Below are positions 55,001 to 63,882 of a stretch of 64,000 bases of DNA, one piece after another. The notes beneath the pieces were generated by a model. It did no database searches, was not told the DNA's origin, and saw only the letters and a list, made by a program, of their open reading frames with translations. The DNA is taken from positions 1 through 64,000 of the forward strand of contig JACKHH010000007.1 in NCBI GenBank assembly GCA_020639095.1. The letters are read 5' to 3'. This DNA is from Phycisphaerales bacterium (GTDB taxonomy: Bacteria; Planctomycetota; Phycisphaerae; UBA1845). The position numbers were made by a program, and so were the translations under genes. Each line of letters starts with the position of its first letter. Position 1 is the stretch's first letter.

Positions 55001-56902
55001 CTATTCGCTCACCGTGGACTTCGCGCCCGATTTGTAGGTGAACTTTGTCGTCGTGTGCCACGTGTCGTTCTCGAACGTGGTGACGTCGCACTTCGAACTG
55101 ATGAAGTTGATCTCGTTGAACACCGGCCCGAGACTGCCCAACGCGCGGATCATCGCCTTCATCGGCCGCGTCTCGCGATTCTCCGGAATGCTCGCGCCGA
55201 AAAACCCCAACCCGATGAACGCCGACGTAAGCTGCTCGCCCATCTTGCTCATGTCGGTGAACGACGCCAGATAGACATTCCCGCTGTCGGTCGGCAGGCC
55301 CTCCGCGCGAAAACGCGCGTTCTTCGCAATCGTGTCGTGCTGGCCGCGCGCCGTCTGAATGCACATCTCCACCGCGTGCTCCGACGCGCCAAAAACCAGC
55401 CAGTTGTCCCACACGCCAATGCAGGGTCGCAGCAACAGGCCAGCCGTCACCGGATGCACCAATTGCCGGAAACCGTTCGTGGATATGCTGGTCGTCGGAT
55501 CAGCCTGAAACACCTGGCCGTATTCGCTCGCCACCCTCACCAAGCGATCAAGGCCCGCGGAGAGCTTCGCACGCGCAAGTTCCGGATCCTTCACGCGCAT
55601 CATGACCACGCCATCCTCACCGCCAAACGGCGAAGGCGTCGCGCGCGGAATCGTGATGGTGATGAACTCCCCGCCCAACCAACTGAGCAGGTCTTCCTCG
55701 ATGTTGAAGGAGATTTCGGACTGAATCCGCTCCCATTCCTTCCAGCCGGTTTCGCCGTTCGGAATCTTCGTGACAACGAAATCCTTGATCACGCCGTAGC
55801 ACGCGCCCGGGTCGACGAACGAACTCGCGCTGAAGGACATCGTCTCCACCGGCATATAGCGTTGGAACGCTTCAACCGGTTTCTGACTGGCCACCAGGTT
55901 GTACAGCGGGCTCTTCGATGCCGTCGGTTTGATCTTCGAAATCGTCTCGGTGATTTCCTGTTCGCCTTCCATGCGCCCGGTGAACGCGATGTAGTCCATC
56001 ACATCCACCATGTCGATCAGCGACGCGAACACACCCAGCCAAACGTCGACCTCGGCCTTCGACTCCGCACAATCCGCGTCCTTCTCACCTTCGGCGTGGG
56101 GCGGCAGATGCTGCTGCGCCATCCCCATAGCGATCATCGGCAGGCGTCGCAGCACGCCCATCAGCCTGTTGATGTCGACAAAGCCAATCGCATGCTCTGC
56201 CGCGGGAAGCTCCGCCACCGCACTGCGAAAACGCGGGCTATCCACGATCGCCGTCACGCCTTTGTCACCGCTCAGCAGCGCGATGCAGTCCGCGCGCCCC
56301 GGCAACCCGGCAACCACGCCGACGATATCACCCTTGCGCAGCAGACAAAAACCAATCGGTGCCTGGCGAAAATCGATCGACCAGATATGAATCCCGCGCT
56401 CCTCGCGCTCCTGGTACTCGATGTTGCCGCCCGTATCGAAAGACGCCAGCGTGCGCATCACCTCGGCGAGACCGCGCACATTGTCCTCGAGCGTTTCAGC
56501 CTTCGGCCGAGCCAGGAAGAACCAATCGGGGAACAATCCGCTGATGCGTTCGCCGATCGCCACTTCGTTCGCCGGCAGGTCGCCCCATTGCACGCCCTTG
56601 AGCGCGCCCATCAGCTTGTCCCAGGTGGCTTCGAACTTGGCCCGATCTTCGCCCTCCAGGCTGGTCGATATGGCGTTGTGAACCTCGCGTTCGATCCCGC
56701 AGGAACACAGCGCGCGAAACACCCGCGCCCAATGCGCTTCAACGAACTCGTGCTCCGATGTGTGCGCCTTGCCAACGAACACAAACACATCGGAGGGGAT
56801 GTATCTGCCGAGTGATTCCGCGGGTGCTCGCTCGGCGCCCAGCAGGGGAAGTGGGGCGGCGCCAAGTATGAAAGCCGCGATCAGTAAACGGTTGGTCTTC
56901 AT
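55001..56902 (-). CDS. Secreted protein of unknown function (DUF3352-like)
   Basis: The 633-aa precursor has a signal peptide (LLIAAFILGAAPLPLLGA). It then follows a pattern typical of large secreted planctomycete proteins: LGRYIPSDVFVFVG near the N-terminus, long alternating helix/strand regions, and GGEFITITIPRA and GNVYLASFTDMSKMGEQLTS near the C-terminus. This recalls DUF3352 proteins, but the match is by general pattern. No catalytic motif is apparent. It is transcribed alone. Confidence 0.65.
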   Translation of the reverse strand: MKTNRLLIAAFILGAAPLPLLGAERAPAESLGRYIPSDVFVFVGKAHTSEHEFVEAHWARVFRALCSCGIEREVHNAISTSLEGEDRAKFEATWDKLMGALKGVQWGDLPANEVAIGERISGLFPDWFFLARPKAETLEDNVRGLAEVMRTLASFDTGGNIEYQEREERGIHIWSIDFRQAPIGFCLLRKGDIVGVVAGLPGRADCIALLSGDKGVTAIVDSPRFRSAVAELPAAEHAIGFVDINRLMGVLRRLPMIAMGMAQQHLPPHAEGEKDADCAESKAEVDVWLGVFASLIDMVDVMDYIAFTGRMEGEQEITETISKIKPTASKSPLYNLVASQKPVEAFQRYMPVETMSFSASSFVDPGACYGVIKDFVVTKIPNGETGWKEWERIQSEISFNIEEDLLSWLGGEFITITIPRATPSPFGGEDGVVMMRVKDPELARAKLSAGLDRLVRVASEYGQVFQADPTTSISTNGFRQLVHPVTAGLLLRPCIGVWDNWLVFGASEHAVEMCIQTARGQHDTIAKNARFRAEGLPTDSGNVYLASFTDMSKMGEQLTSAFIGLGFFGASIPENRETRPMKAMIRALGSLGPVFNEINFISSKCDVTTFENDTWHTTTKFTYKSGAKSTVSE

Positions 56903-57159
56903 GACGCAGGCTCATTGAATGCGCAGCGAACACCGCCATGGGCTGTCCGCCATCTTCGCACGCGAAAGGTTATTTTCCGGACCGCGATGACGTCCCGCGG
57001 CAATCCACCACACACGTGCAACCGAGCATAGCCCGCGCATCGGCACCACGCCAGCAACGCCTTGTGGTTTGTTGTTAGAATCTGTCACTCGCCGACATTC
57101 GCGACGATTGCCGACGGAATCCGACACCACCGCATCCCGCAAATCCAATGCGCCACGTT

Positions 57160-57193
57160 GGGTGGCACGGTCTTGCGCAGCAAGGCCGTGGTC
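57160..57193. repeat. Hairpin repeat, family D
   Basis: GGTGGCACGGTCTTGCGCAG followed by CAAGGCCGTGG forms a stem with a GCGCA-type loop. It matches the copy at 3451-3481. It lies in the 415-base gap upstream of mfd, which otherwise shows only leader and promoter-type DNA. Confidence 0.75.
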
Positions 57194-57317
57194 TGTTCCC
57201 TGTTGCCCCATGTCCTGACTCCGTCAGACCATGCCACGCCAACACCTCAAAGCAAACCACTACGCAATTCCACCGCATTCTTGAACCTGCGCAATCTCTC
57301 CCTATCATTCGCCTGTC

Positions 57318-60300
57318 ATGGTGCGCGAAACCATCGCCGCCGACAGGCAACTCACTCGCCTCGCCCGCGAGTTGGAACACGCCCGCAAGCCGCTTTCCGT
57401 TTGCGGGCTGTGGGGGTCCTCTGCGCCCATGGTCGCGGGCGTCCTCGCACGCAGCACCGGGCGGCCCGTTCTTTACATCACCGCCCACCTCGATGATGCC
57501 GATACCGCCCGCGACGACCTCGAATTCTTCCTCGATCGCACCTGCGACCTGCTCAGCGCTTGGGAAACCCTGCCCGGCGAAGGCCCGTCCGCCGGTGAAA
57601 TCGATGCCGAACGCCACCGACTATGCACCCAACTCGCCGGTGAGTCGGAATCCGATGAACCGCAGGTGATCGTCGCGCCGGTGCAGGCGCTCATGCAGCC
57701 CGTGCCAACGGCCGACTCGATCCTCGCCCACACGTTGAGCATCGCGACCGGCCAGAAACTCGAACCCCGTGCCATCGCCGACTGGCTCACGCGCCATCGC
57801 TTTGAACGTTTGCACCTCGTCGAAGCCCCCGGCGACTTCGCTGTGCGCGGCGACATCCTCGACGTCTTCGCCCCAGGCGATCGCCAGCCGGTGCGCATCG
57901 AGTTCTTCGACAACGAGGTCGAATCCATCCGCCGCTTCGAACTCAGCACGCAGCGTTCGACGCGCCGCCTCAACTCCGTGGCGCTCAGCGCGCCGCCGGA
58001 ACTCACCACGAACGCCGCGACCGCAGCCTTCGCGAGCTACTTACCCAGAAACACCATCGTTCTGCTCGACGATCCCGCGTCGATCCAGGAACAAGCGGAA
58101 CGCTTCCGCAGCCGGCTGGGCGACCCCGACAGCCTCTTCACCTTCGCCGCAGTCATAGAATCAATCGAACCGTTCGCCCAAGCGCACCTCTCAAGATTCG
58201 GAGCCGCCGCAGTAGCAATAGAAGAACCAGAATCCCCCGCGACAACAGAGGGCCAAGTCCGAGCCGCGACTGTAAGGGAGCGGAAATCCAACCCAAACGC
58301 CCCAACAACCGACGACCCAACGCAATCGTCGCCAGCTCCCCAACCTCGAAAAACAACGGAGTATCAGCGCCTAAAAGGAAAACCCGAATCAAAGGAAGAC
58401 AGCGCCGCACCAACCAGCACCGCCATCGACCTGCGCGTTCGCTCCTTGACCCGCTTCGAGGGCAAGTCCGCGGAAGCCGTCGGCGAACTCCTCGACCTCG
58501 CCAACACCCGCAACGTCACGCTCGTCTGCGAGAACGACGGCGAAAGCAAGCGCCTCCGCGAGTTGATCGTCGAACTGCACGGTAAGGTGCCCAAGTCGAT
58601 CGACATCGTTATAGGCCGGTTGCACCGCGGCTTTGAATGGACCGCGACCGGTGACGTCGTCGTCGCGCACCACGAAGTCTTTCATCGTCACCAGCCCAAG
58701 CGCCGCATCCGCCGCATCGAAGCATCGCGCCCGCTCGAAAGCTGGGTTGAACTCGAACCCGGCGACATCGTCGTCCACGCCATGCACGGCATCGCTCGCT
58801 TCGGTGGCATCGGCACCATGCGCAAGGGCGACAGTGACAAGACCGAGGAATACCTCACGCTGGAGTTCGCCGAGAAAGCCGTCCTCCACGTGCCCGTCTC
58901 GCAGATCGACCTGGTGCAGAAGTACATCGGTGTCGGCGCGTCGCGACAGAAACTCTCCAAGCTCGGCGGCACGCGTTGGTCAAAAACCAAGGAGCGGGTC
59001 AGCGAAGCCGTGGCGGAACTCGCGGAATCGTTACTCCGTGTGCAGGCGGCACGCGAAGCCAGTGAAGGCACCGCGTACCCGATCGACACCCGCTGGCAGA
59101 ACGAATTTGAAGCCGCGTTCCCCTACGAGGAAACCGAAGACCAGCGCATCGTCGCCGGTGAAATCAAAGGCGACCTGAGTCGCCAACGCTCGATGGATCG
59201 TCTGCTCTGCGGCGACGTCGGTTATGGAAAAACCGAACTCGCCATGCGCGCCGCTTTCAAGGTCTGCGAATTCGGAAAGCAGGTCGCGGTCCTTGTGCCC
59301 ACGACCGTCCTGGCTGAGCAGCACTACGAGACCTTCTCCGAGCGCATGGCGGAATACCCCTTCACCGTCGCCTGTCTCTCGCGTTTCCGCACCTCGGCTG
59401 AGCAGAAGAAGATCATCGAGGAGGCCCGCAAAGGCCGCGTCGACGTGCTCATCGGCACGCACCGCCTGCTCAGTAAGGATGTGGGCTTCGCTGATCTCGG
59501 CTTGGTGATCATCGACGAGGAGCAGCGCTTCGGCGTCGAGCACAAGGAACGCCTCAAGCAGTTCCGCGCCACCGTCGAGGTGCTCACGCTCACCGCCACG
59601 CCGATCCCGCGTACGCTGCACATGGCGCTGCTCGGTATTCGCGATATCTCGTCGCTCGCAACGCCCCCGGTCGATCGCCGCAGCATCGCGACGCAGGTCA
59701 CCCGTTTCGACGAGCAGCTCGTGCGCAACGCCATCATCCGCGAGATGAACCGCGACGGTCAGGTCTTCTTCGTACACAACTTCGTGCAGTCGATCCACGG
59801 CATCGCCGACCGCATCCGCAGGATCGTCCCCGAGTGCCGCGTGCTCGTGGGCCACGGCCAGATGGCCCCCCGCGAACTCGAACACGTCATGCAGGGGTTC
59901 GTACGCCGCGAAGCCGATGTCCTCGTCGCGACCACCATCATCGAAAGCGGCATCGACATTCCCTCCGTGAACACGATCTTCATCAACCGCGCCGACCGTT
60001 ACGGCCTGTCCGATTTGCACCAGCTCAGAGGCCGGGTCGGCAGAAGTGACCACCGGGCGTACTGCTACCTCCTGCTCGATCCCTCGCGCACGCTCACGCC
60101 CAAAGCCGCCCGCCGCCTCAAGTCCATCGAGGAATTCAGCGAACTGGGTGCCGGGTTCCGCATCGCCATGCGCGACCTGGAGATTCGCGGCGCGGGCAAC
60201 ATCCTCGGTCCCGAGCAAAGCGGGCACATCACAGCCGTCGGATACGACATGTATTGCCGCCTGCTCGACAAAGCCGTTCGCGGCCTGCGCGACGAGCCCG

Positions 60301-60758
60301 ACCCCATCGGCCCGCCCGTGCACCTGGAGATCGGGATCGGCGCGTACATTCCCAAGAGCTATATTCCCTCGGAACGAAGTCGCATCGACATCTATCGCCG
60401 CACCGTCGCTTGCCGTACCCTGGACGATCTGCGTCAACTCGAAACCGACGTCGCGGACGCCTTCGGTCCCGTACCGCAGGCCGTACAACGATTGATGGAA
60501 CTCGCGGAGATTCGCGTGCTGGCGCGCCGGTGGAAGATCGCGTCGATTGTGGTGGAAGCCCCCGACATCATCTTCAACGTCACCGACCTCGCCCATGTAC
60601 AGACGCTCTTCGCCGACGCCAGTGGAACCGTGCGCATGCCCGACCCGCGTACCGTCCACCTGCGCCTGCGGGACGCCTACTTCGAGCCGCCGACCCTGCT
60701 GAGCTTCCTACGCCGCCTACTGGCCAAAGACCCAGTAGCCAAGGAGACCGTAGCATGA
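57318..60758 (+). CDS. mfd: Transcription-repair coupling factor Mfd
   Basis: Mfd pushes stalled RNA polymerase off DNA and recruits UvrA. The 1146-aa protein has the N-terminal UvrB-like module (PVLYITAHLDDADTARDDL ... RGDILDVFAPG) and the RNA polymerase-interacting domain (GDIVVHAMHGIARFGGIG, about 483-500). The translocase has Walker A GDVGYGKTE (about 632), DEEQ (733-736), TATPIPRTLHMALLGIRD, TTIIESGIDIP and a C-terminal TRCF domain. Residues about 300-365 are a low-complexity Pro/Lys/Thr insertion that includes a translated family F repeat (RAATVRER). The stop overlaps the PpiC gene as ATGA. Confidence 0.96.
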   Translation: MVRETIAADRQLTRLARELEHARKPLSVCGLWGSSAPMVAGVLARSTGRPVLYITAHLDDADTARDDLEFFLDRTCDLLSAWETLPGEGPSAGEIDAERHRLCTQLAGESESDEPQVIVAPVQALMQPVPTADSILAHTLSIATGQKLEPRAIADWLTRHRFERLHLVEAPGDFAVRGDILDVFAPGDRQPVRIEFFDNEVESIRRFELSTQRSTRRLNSVALSAPPELTTNAATAAFASYLPRNTIVLLDDPASIQEQAERFRSRLGDPDSLFTFAAVIESIEPFAQAHLSRFGAAAVAIEEPESPATTEGQVRAATVRERKSNPNAPTTDDPTQSSPAPQPRKTTEYQRLKGKPESKEDSAAPTSTAIDLRVRSLTRFEGKSAEAVGELLDLANTRNVTLVCENDGESKRLRELIVELHGKVPKSIDIVIGRLHRGFEWTATGDVVVAHHEVFHRHQPKRRIRRIEASRPLESWVELEPGDIVVHAMHGIARFGGIGTMRKGDSDKTEEYLTLEFAEKAVLHVPVSQIDLVQKYIGVGASRQKLSKLGGTRWSKTKERVSEAVAELAESLLRVQAAREASEGTAYPIDTRWQNEFEAAFPYEETEDQRIVAGEIKGDLSRQRSMDRLLCGDVGYGKTELAMRAAFKVCEFGKQVAVLVPTTVLAEQHYETFSERMAEYPFTVACLSRFRTSAEQKKIIEEARKGRVDVLIGTHRLLSKDVGFADLGLVIIDEEQRFGVEHKERLKQFRATVEVLTLTATPIPRTLHMALLGIRDISSLATPPVDRRSIATQVTRFDEQLVRNAIIREMNRDGQVFFVHNFVQSIHGIADRIRRIVPECRVLVGHGQMAPRELEHVMQGFVRREADVLVATTIIESGIDIPSVNTIFINRADRYGLSDLHQLRGRVGRSDHRAYCYLLLDPSRTLTPKAARRLKSIEEFSELGAGFRIAMRDLEIRGAGNILGPEQSGHITAVGYDMYCRLLDKAVRGLRDEPDPIGPPVHLEIGIGAYIPKSYIPSERSRIDIYRRTVACRTLDDLRQLETDVADAFGPVPQAVQRLMELAEIRVLARRWKIASIVVEAPDIIFNVTDLAHVQTLFADASGTVRMPDPRTVHLRLRDAYFEPPTLLSFLRRLLAKDPVAKETVA
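58258..58284. repeat. Family F repeat inside mfd
   Basis: The copy with core GCGACTGTAAGGGAGC is indistinguishable from the intergenic family F units at 48.2, 49.8 and 50.8 kb. It is read in frame as V-RAATVRER between the UvrB-like module and the rest of Mfd. It avoids the phase in which its TAA would be a stop. Confidence 0.9.
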
Positions 60759-62086
60759 AGAAAATCCGAGCCGCGACTGTCAGGGAGCGGAGCAATAGCA
60801 GCACCGACCGACCGGTAGTCCACCGTTCCACACACGAGGTCGTAACCCAATCAGAACCCCCTGCGCCAGCAGGGGGCCAAGCAACGAAACCGCCCCGCGC
60901 GCAGTTCCACCGTGCAATCTGCCTGGCCACCACCGTCCTCCTGCTAGCCGTGACCGGCTGCAAAGGCCCCGAAAAGAAGGAAGACAAGAACGCGACCGTT
61001 ACACCGCCGCAGAAGCGCAAGGTCATCGAAGCCGCACGCCGCGACATGCTTCGCGAAGAACGCGAGCCCGCCGCCGTCGACGACACCGAACCGGTCGAGG
61101 TCCTCTTCGTCAACGACGACGCCATCACCGTCGACGACATCCTCAAGTGGGCTCGCCCCAAGCTCGACGAACTCCGCAAGGAAGTCTCAGCCGATGAGTA
61201 TCAATCGCGCATGATCGAACTCCTCCGCGCCGAGATCCGCGCCCAAGCCGAGCGCCGCCTCATCTCCCAGGTAGCGCGCAAGGACATCGGCGACCAGATG
61301 AACGAACGCCTCGAGCAGTTCGTCGATGGCCGCATCCGCGACATCGTCAATTCGGACCATGGAGGCCGGGAGTCTAGATATCGCGACTGGCTGCGCGAGC
61401 GCGGCATCACCCCCGAGGAGGATCGCGAGCGCATCAAGCGCGAGATGATCGTCGTCGGCTACTTGCAGCGCATGGTCGGTCCGAAAGTCGCGGAACCCAC
61501 GCGCCGCGAGATCGAGCGCTTCCACCAGGACTATATTGCGTCGCAGCAGGAGAAGCAGAAGCGGCGCATGCTGCTCATCGACATTCCCTACGGCGACACC
61601 GATGCCGCCGGCGAAAGACTGTCGCCGCCGATAACGCTGAGCGCTGCCAGAAACCGCGCGGAGCAAGCCATGACCAAGTTGCGCGCCGGGGACGATTTCA
61701 GCACGGTCGCCGCTCAGTATTCGCAGGGGATTAACGGCTACAACGGCGGTGATTGGGGTTGGGTGACGCGCGAAGGCGTTCGGCCTCGCTGGGAGAAGGC
61801 GGTGGATGAACTGTATCGCCTAGGTGAAAACCAGTACTCCGATATTATCCAAACGGATGACGCGCTTTTCATCGTCGATTGTGCCGAAATAGAGCACCTG
61901 GACGTGCCGTCGTTTGAAGAACTTCAACCGAAACTTATCGAGGCCTTCAAACAGCAGCAGTACGAGCTGCTCGCGCGTGAGTTGGTCGGTGAGCTTTTTG
62001 CCAAGGCCGACGTCCGTCCGGAGAACCCCGGACGCTTCCTCCGCGCCGTCGTGGAAGCCGCCCAAGGCCCCGTCGCTATGCGTTGA
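60755..62086 (+). CDS. PpiC/SurA-type peptidyl-prolyl isomerase lipoprotein
   Basis: ATG 60755 overlaps the mfd stop. The 443-aa product is a lipoprotein foldase of the PrsA/SurA type. The signal core ICLATTVLLLAVTGC ends in a lipobox Cys at about residue 69. An N-terminal SurA-like helical region follows (VEVLFVNDDAITVDDILKWA onward), then a parvulin domain (about 285-395: AMTKLRAGDDFSTVAAQYSQ, GGDWGWVTREG). The n-region of the signal peptide is about 50 residues long because family F and G repeats sit between the start codon and the hydrophobic core. No other in-frame start exists. Confidence 0.85.
   Translation: MKKIRAATVRERSNSSTDRPVVHRSTHEVVTQSEPPAPAGGQATKPPRAQFHRAICLATTVLLLAVTGCKGPEKKEDKNATVTPPQKRKVIEAARRDMLREEREPAAVDDTEPVEVLFVNDDAITVDDILKWARPKLDELRKEVSADEYQSRMIELLRAEIRAQAERRLISQVARKDIGDQMNERLEQFVDGRIRDIVNSDHGGRESRYRDWLRERGITPEEDRERIKREMIVVGYLQRMVGPKVAEPTRREIERFHQDYIASQQEKQKRRMLLIDIPYGDTDAAGERLSPPITLSAARNRAEQAMTKLRAGDDFSTVAAQYSQGINGYNGGDWGWVTREGVRPRWEKAVDELYRLGENQYSDIIQTDDALFIVDCAEIEHLDVPSFEELQPKLIEAFKQQQYELLARELVGELFAKADVRPENPGRFLRAVVEAAQGPVAMR
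60765..60877. repeat. Family F and G repeats inside the signal-peptide coding region
   Basis: Family F with core GCGACTGTCAGGGAGC (60765-60791) is read as IRAATVRERS. A family G hairpin (CCCCCTGCGCCAGCAGGGGG, 60857-60876) is read as SEPPAPAGGQ. Both are in frame and lie between the start codon and the hydrophobic core of the lipoprotein signal. Confidence 0.85.
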
Positions 62087-62422
62087 ACGTACCACCAAGA
62101 AACCGTTGAGTGACCCCTCAAACCGGCACTCAAATAGGGGGCGCGGATACCCCATTTTCGGTAGAAAACAGCATGCGAAACGTTATCGGTCGCGCAGGCC
62201 CACCGTCCTCTCGGCGCGAATCCCAGCGTCTCGCTAACCAGTTTAAAACAAACAACTTACATCGAACGAATGCGACGCCGCCGACGCCGTGCCGAGACAA
62301 ATCCGAACCCCATCCGGCGATAATCTTCACAACGCCAATCGAAAATTAATGTTTCCAGGATTTAGCTCTTGAAATGGGCAACCTGAACGAGCATAATCAG
62401 GCAACGTGGGTAAAGAAGCACT

Positions 62423-62553
62423 CGGGCATTTGAGGGGATGCCCGGCGCCGATGCGGCTATTCAGCCGCGATCCGAGAGAGACTACGGAAGGTTTGAGAGA
62501 GAGTGGGACAGATTCCGTGCGTGAGCGCGCGGGTTCTGTCGTGCTCTCTTTTG
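62423..62553 (+). ncRNA. Candidate structured RNA with tandem hairpins and terminator
   Basis: Three successive stems lie in a 765-base gap. The first is CGGGCAT...ATGCCCG (62423-62444) and the second GCGGCT...AGCCGC (62453-62468). The third is a long stem AGAGAGTGGGACAGA...TTCTGTCGTGCTCTCT (about 62495-62549), followed by TTTTGTTTTG. The last looks like an intrinsic terminator. No ORF lies before it. It could be a small RNA or a riboswitch-like attenuator about 300 bases ahead of the PEP-CTERM gene. It does not match a riboswitch consensus I can recall. The rest of 62087-62851 shows no gene. Confidence 0.5.
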
Positions 62554-62851
62554 TTTTGCTGTAACTGTCGTACCAATGGTGTGAACTGAAGTAAGTCGTT
62601 TGCTGAAGTAAGGCGTTTACGGAAGTAAGCAGTACCAGCGGCCAGTTGAGTTTTGCCAGTTGATGTTAAAGACGTGTGCAGTTGGTCAGGGAAAGCTGTT
62701 CAGTCAACAAAAGTCGTGGCACATTGTTGCTCGTTGTGGGCATCGGCTACCAGGCTGATCGAAGGGCGAGCAGGGTTGATATTTCGCGGAGGATGAGCCG
62801 GCGGATCTCTCACCGCCGTGTCTCGAAAGGCTCTCTAGGAGGACAATGATT

Positions 62852-63583
62852 ATGCGAAAGATGCTAGCAGTTGCTGTGGTGCTGTGCTTGGCTGCGATGC
62901 CGGCAATGGCGGCCGTGGGTAACGTTTCCCCGGTTTCGACAAGCACGTTGCCCGTGTCGAAGTACAATGCCCAGACCGGTCAGCTCACACCGACCACGTT
63001 GGGTTCGCGTGCTGGCGGCACCATCTACCAGGACTTCACCCAGAGCGGTTACTTCCTGGGTCAGGGCCTCACGGCCAGCTACACCCCGGCGGTTGGCGAT
63101 GACATTCACGCGACCGCTGCCGGAACGATGACGTCGTTCACGTTTGCGTACGTTCTTCCGTCCGCAACGGCCAGCGGTTTCCCGAACTCCGGTTCGGCGG
63201 TGACGATCAACTTCCACGCGAACACGGCCGCTGATGGCCTGGTTCCGCCGTTCCCGGCCACCCCGGGCTTCTTCTCGATCAACGTCACGGGCCTGCCGAC
63301 CGGCACGCACGCGATCGCGGTCACCGGCCTGTCGGTTCCCGTCGGCACCGATTTCTGGATCGAGCAGGACTGGGCGGCCAACGGTGTTCTCCGTGGTGGT
63401 CCGATCCTTTCGACCTCGGGCGGAACGATTGGCTACAGCCACTCGATCTTCTCGCAGACCGGCTCGACCTGGACGCTGCCGATTTGGGCGGACTTCTTCC
63501 TGGCCGTCAATATCGTTCCGGAGCCGGCTTCGATCGGTCTCCTGGCGTTCGGCGGTCTGGTCGTCCTGCGTCGTCGTCGCTAA
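62852..63583 (+). CDS. PEP-CTERM sorting-domain secreted protein
   Basis: AGGAGG lies nine bases before ATG 62852, favouring it over ATG 62846. The 243-aa protein has a signal peptide (MLAVAVVLCLAAMPAMA) and a beta-rich, Thr/Ser/Gly-rich body with no cysteines. It ends in a PEP-CTERM signal: VPEPASIGLLAFGGLVVL then RRRR. Such proteins are processed by exosortase and typically exported to the surface or extracellular matrix. No exosortase is identified in the window. An excellent terminator follows. Confidence 0.9.
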   Translation: MRKMLAVAVVLCLAAMPAMAAVGNVSPVSTSTLPVSKYNAQTGQLTPTTLGSRAGGTIYQDFTQSGYFLGQGLTASYTPAVGDDIHATAAGTMTSFTFAYVLPSATASGFPNSGSAVTINFHANTAADGLVPPFPATPGFFSINVTGLPTGTHAIAVTGLSVPVGTDFWIEQDWAANGVLRGGPILSTSGGTIGYSHSIFSQTGSTWTLPIWADFFLAVNIVPEPASIGLLAFGGLVVLRRRR

Positions 63584-63667
63584 TGCGACTCCGAATCGGG
63601 TTGGAGGCTGCGGAGGCTACGGCCTGACGCGGTTATCGGCCTGATCTAGAATCAAATAGCACACAAG

Positions 63668-63700
63668 AACCCCGCTTCCTCGTGAAGCGGGGTTTTTTTG
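63668..63700 (+). terminator. Intrinsic terminator of the PEP-CTERM gene
   Basis: A perfect 9-bp stem CCCCGCTTC/GAAGCGGGG with a 5-base loop is followed by seven Ts. Confidence 0.95.
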
Positions 63701-63882
63701 TTTTCAGGTCGAACCAATCAGGATTCGACAACACATAAAGTATTGTCGCAGTTGGGACTATGCGCGCGGGCGGTTTGACCATCGCGCGAACCGAAAATAA
63801 GATCGTCCCTTTTGGGAAACAATGTCGGTCGACGTCGAGGTGAATTCTCGGCGCGCCGTATCACGCCATCGGGGTAAATCAG

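Noticed and set aside
54878..56815. 645-codon plus-strand ORF opposite the secreted DUF3352-like gene
   Set aside because: The product is Arg/His-rich with no domain pattern. The minus-strand frame has a signal peptide and normal composition.
59031..60659. 542-codon minus-strand ORF inside mfd
   Set aside because: It lies wholly within the conserved Mfd helicase coding region and shows no family pattern of its own.
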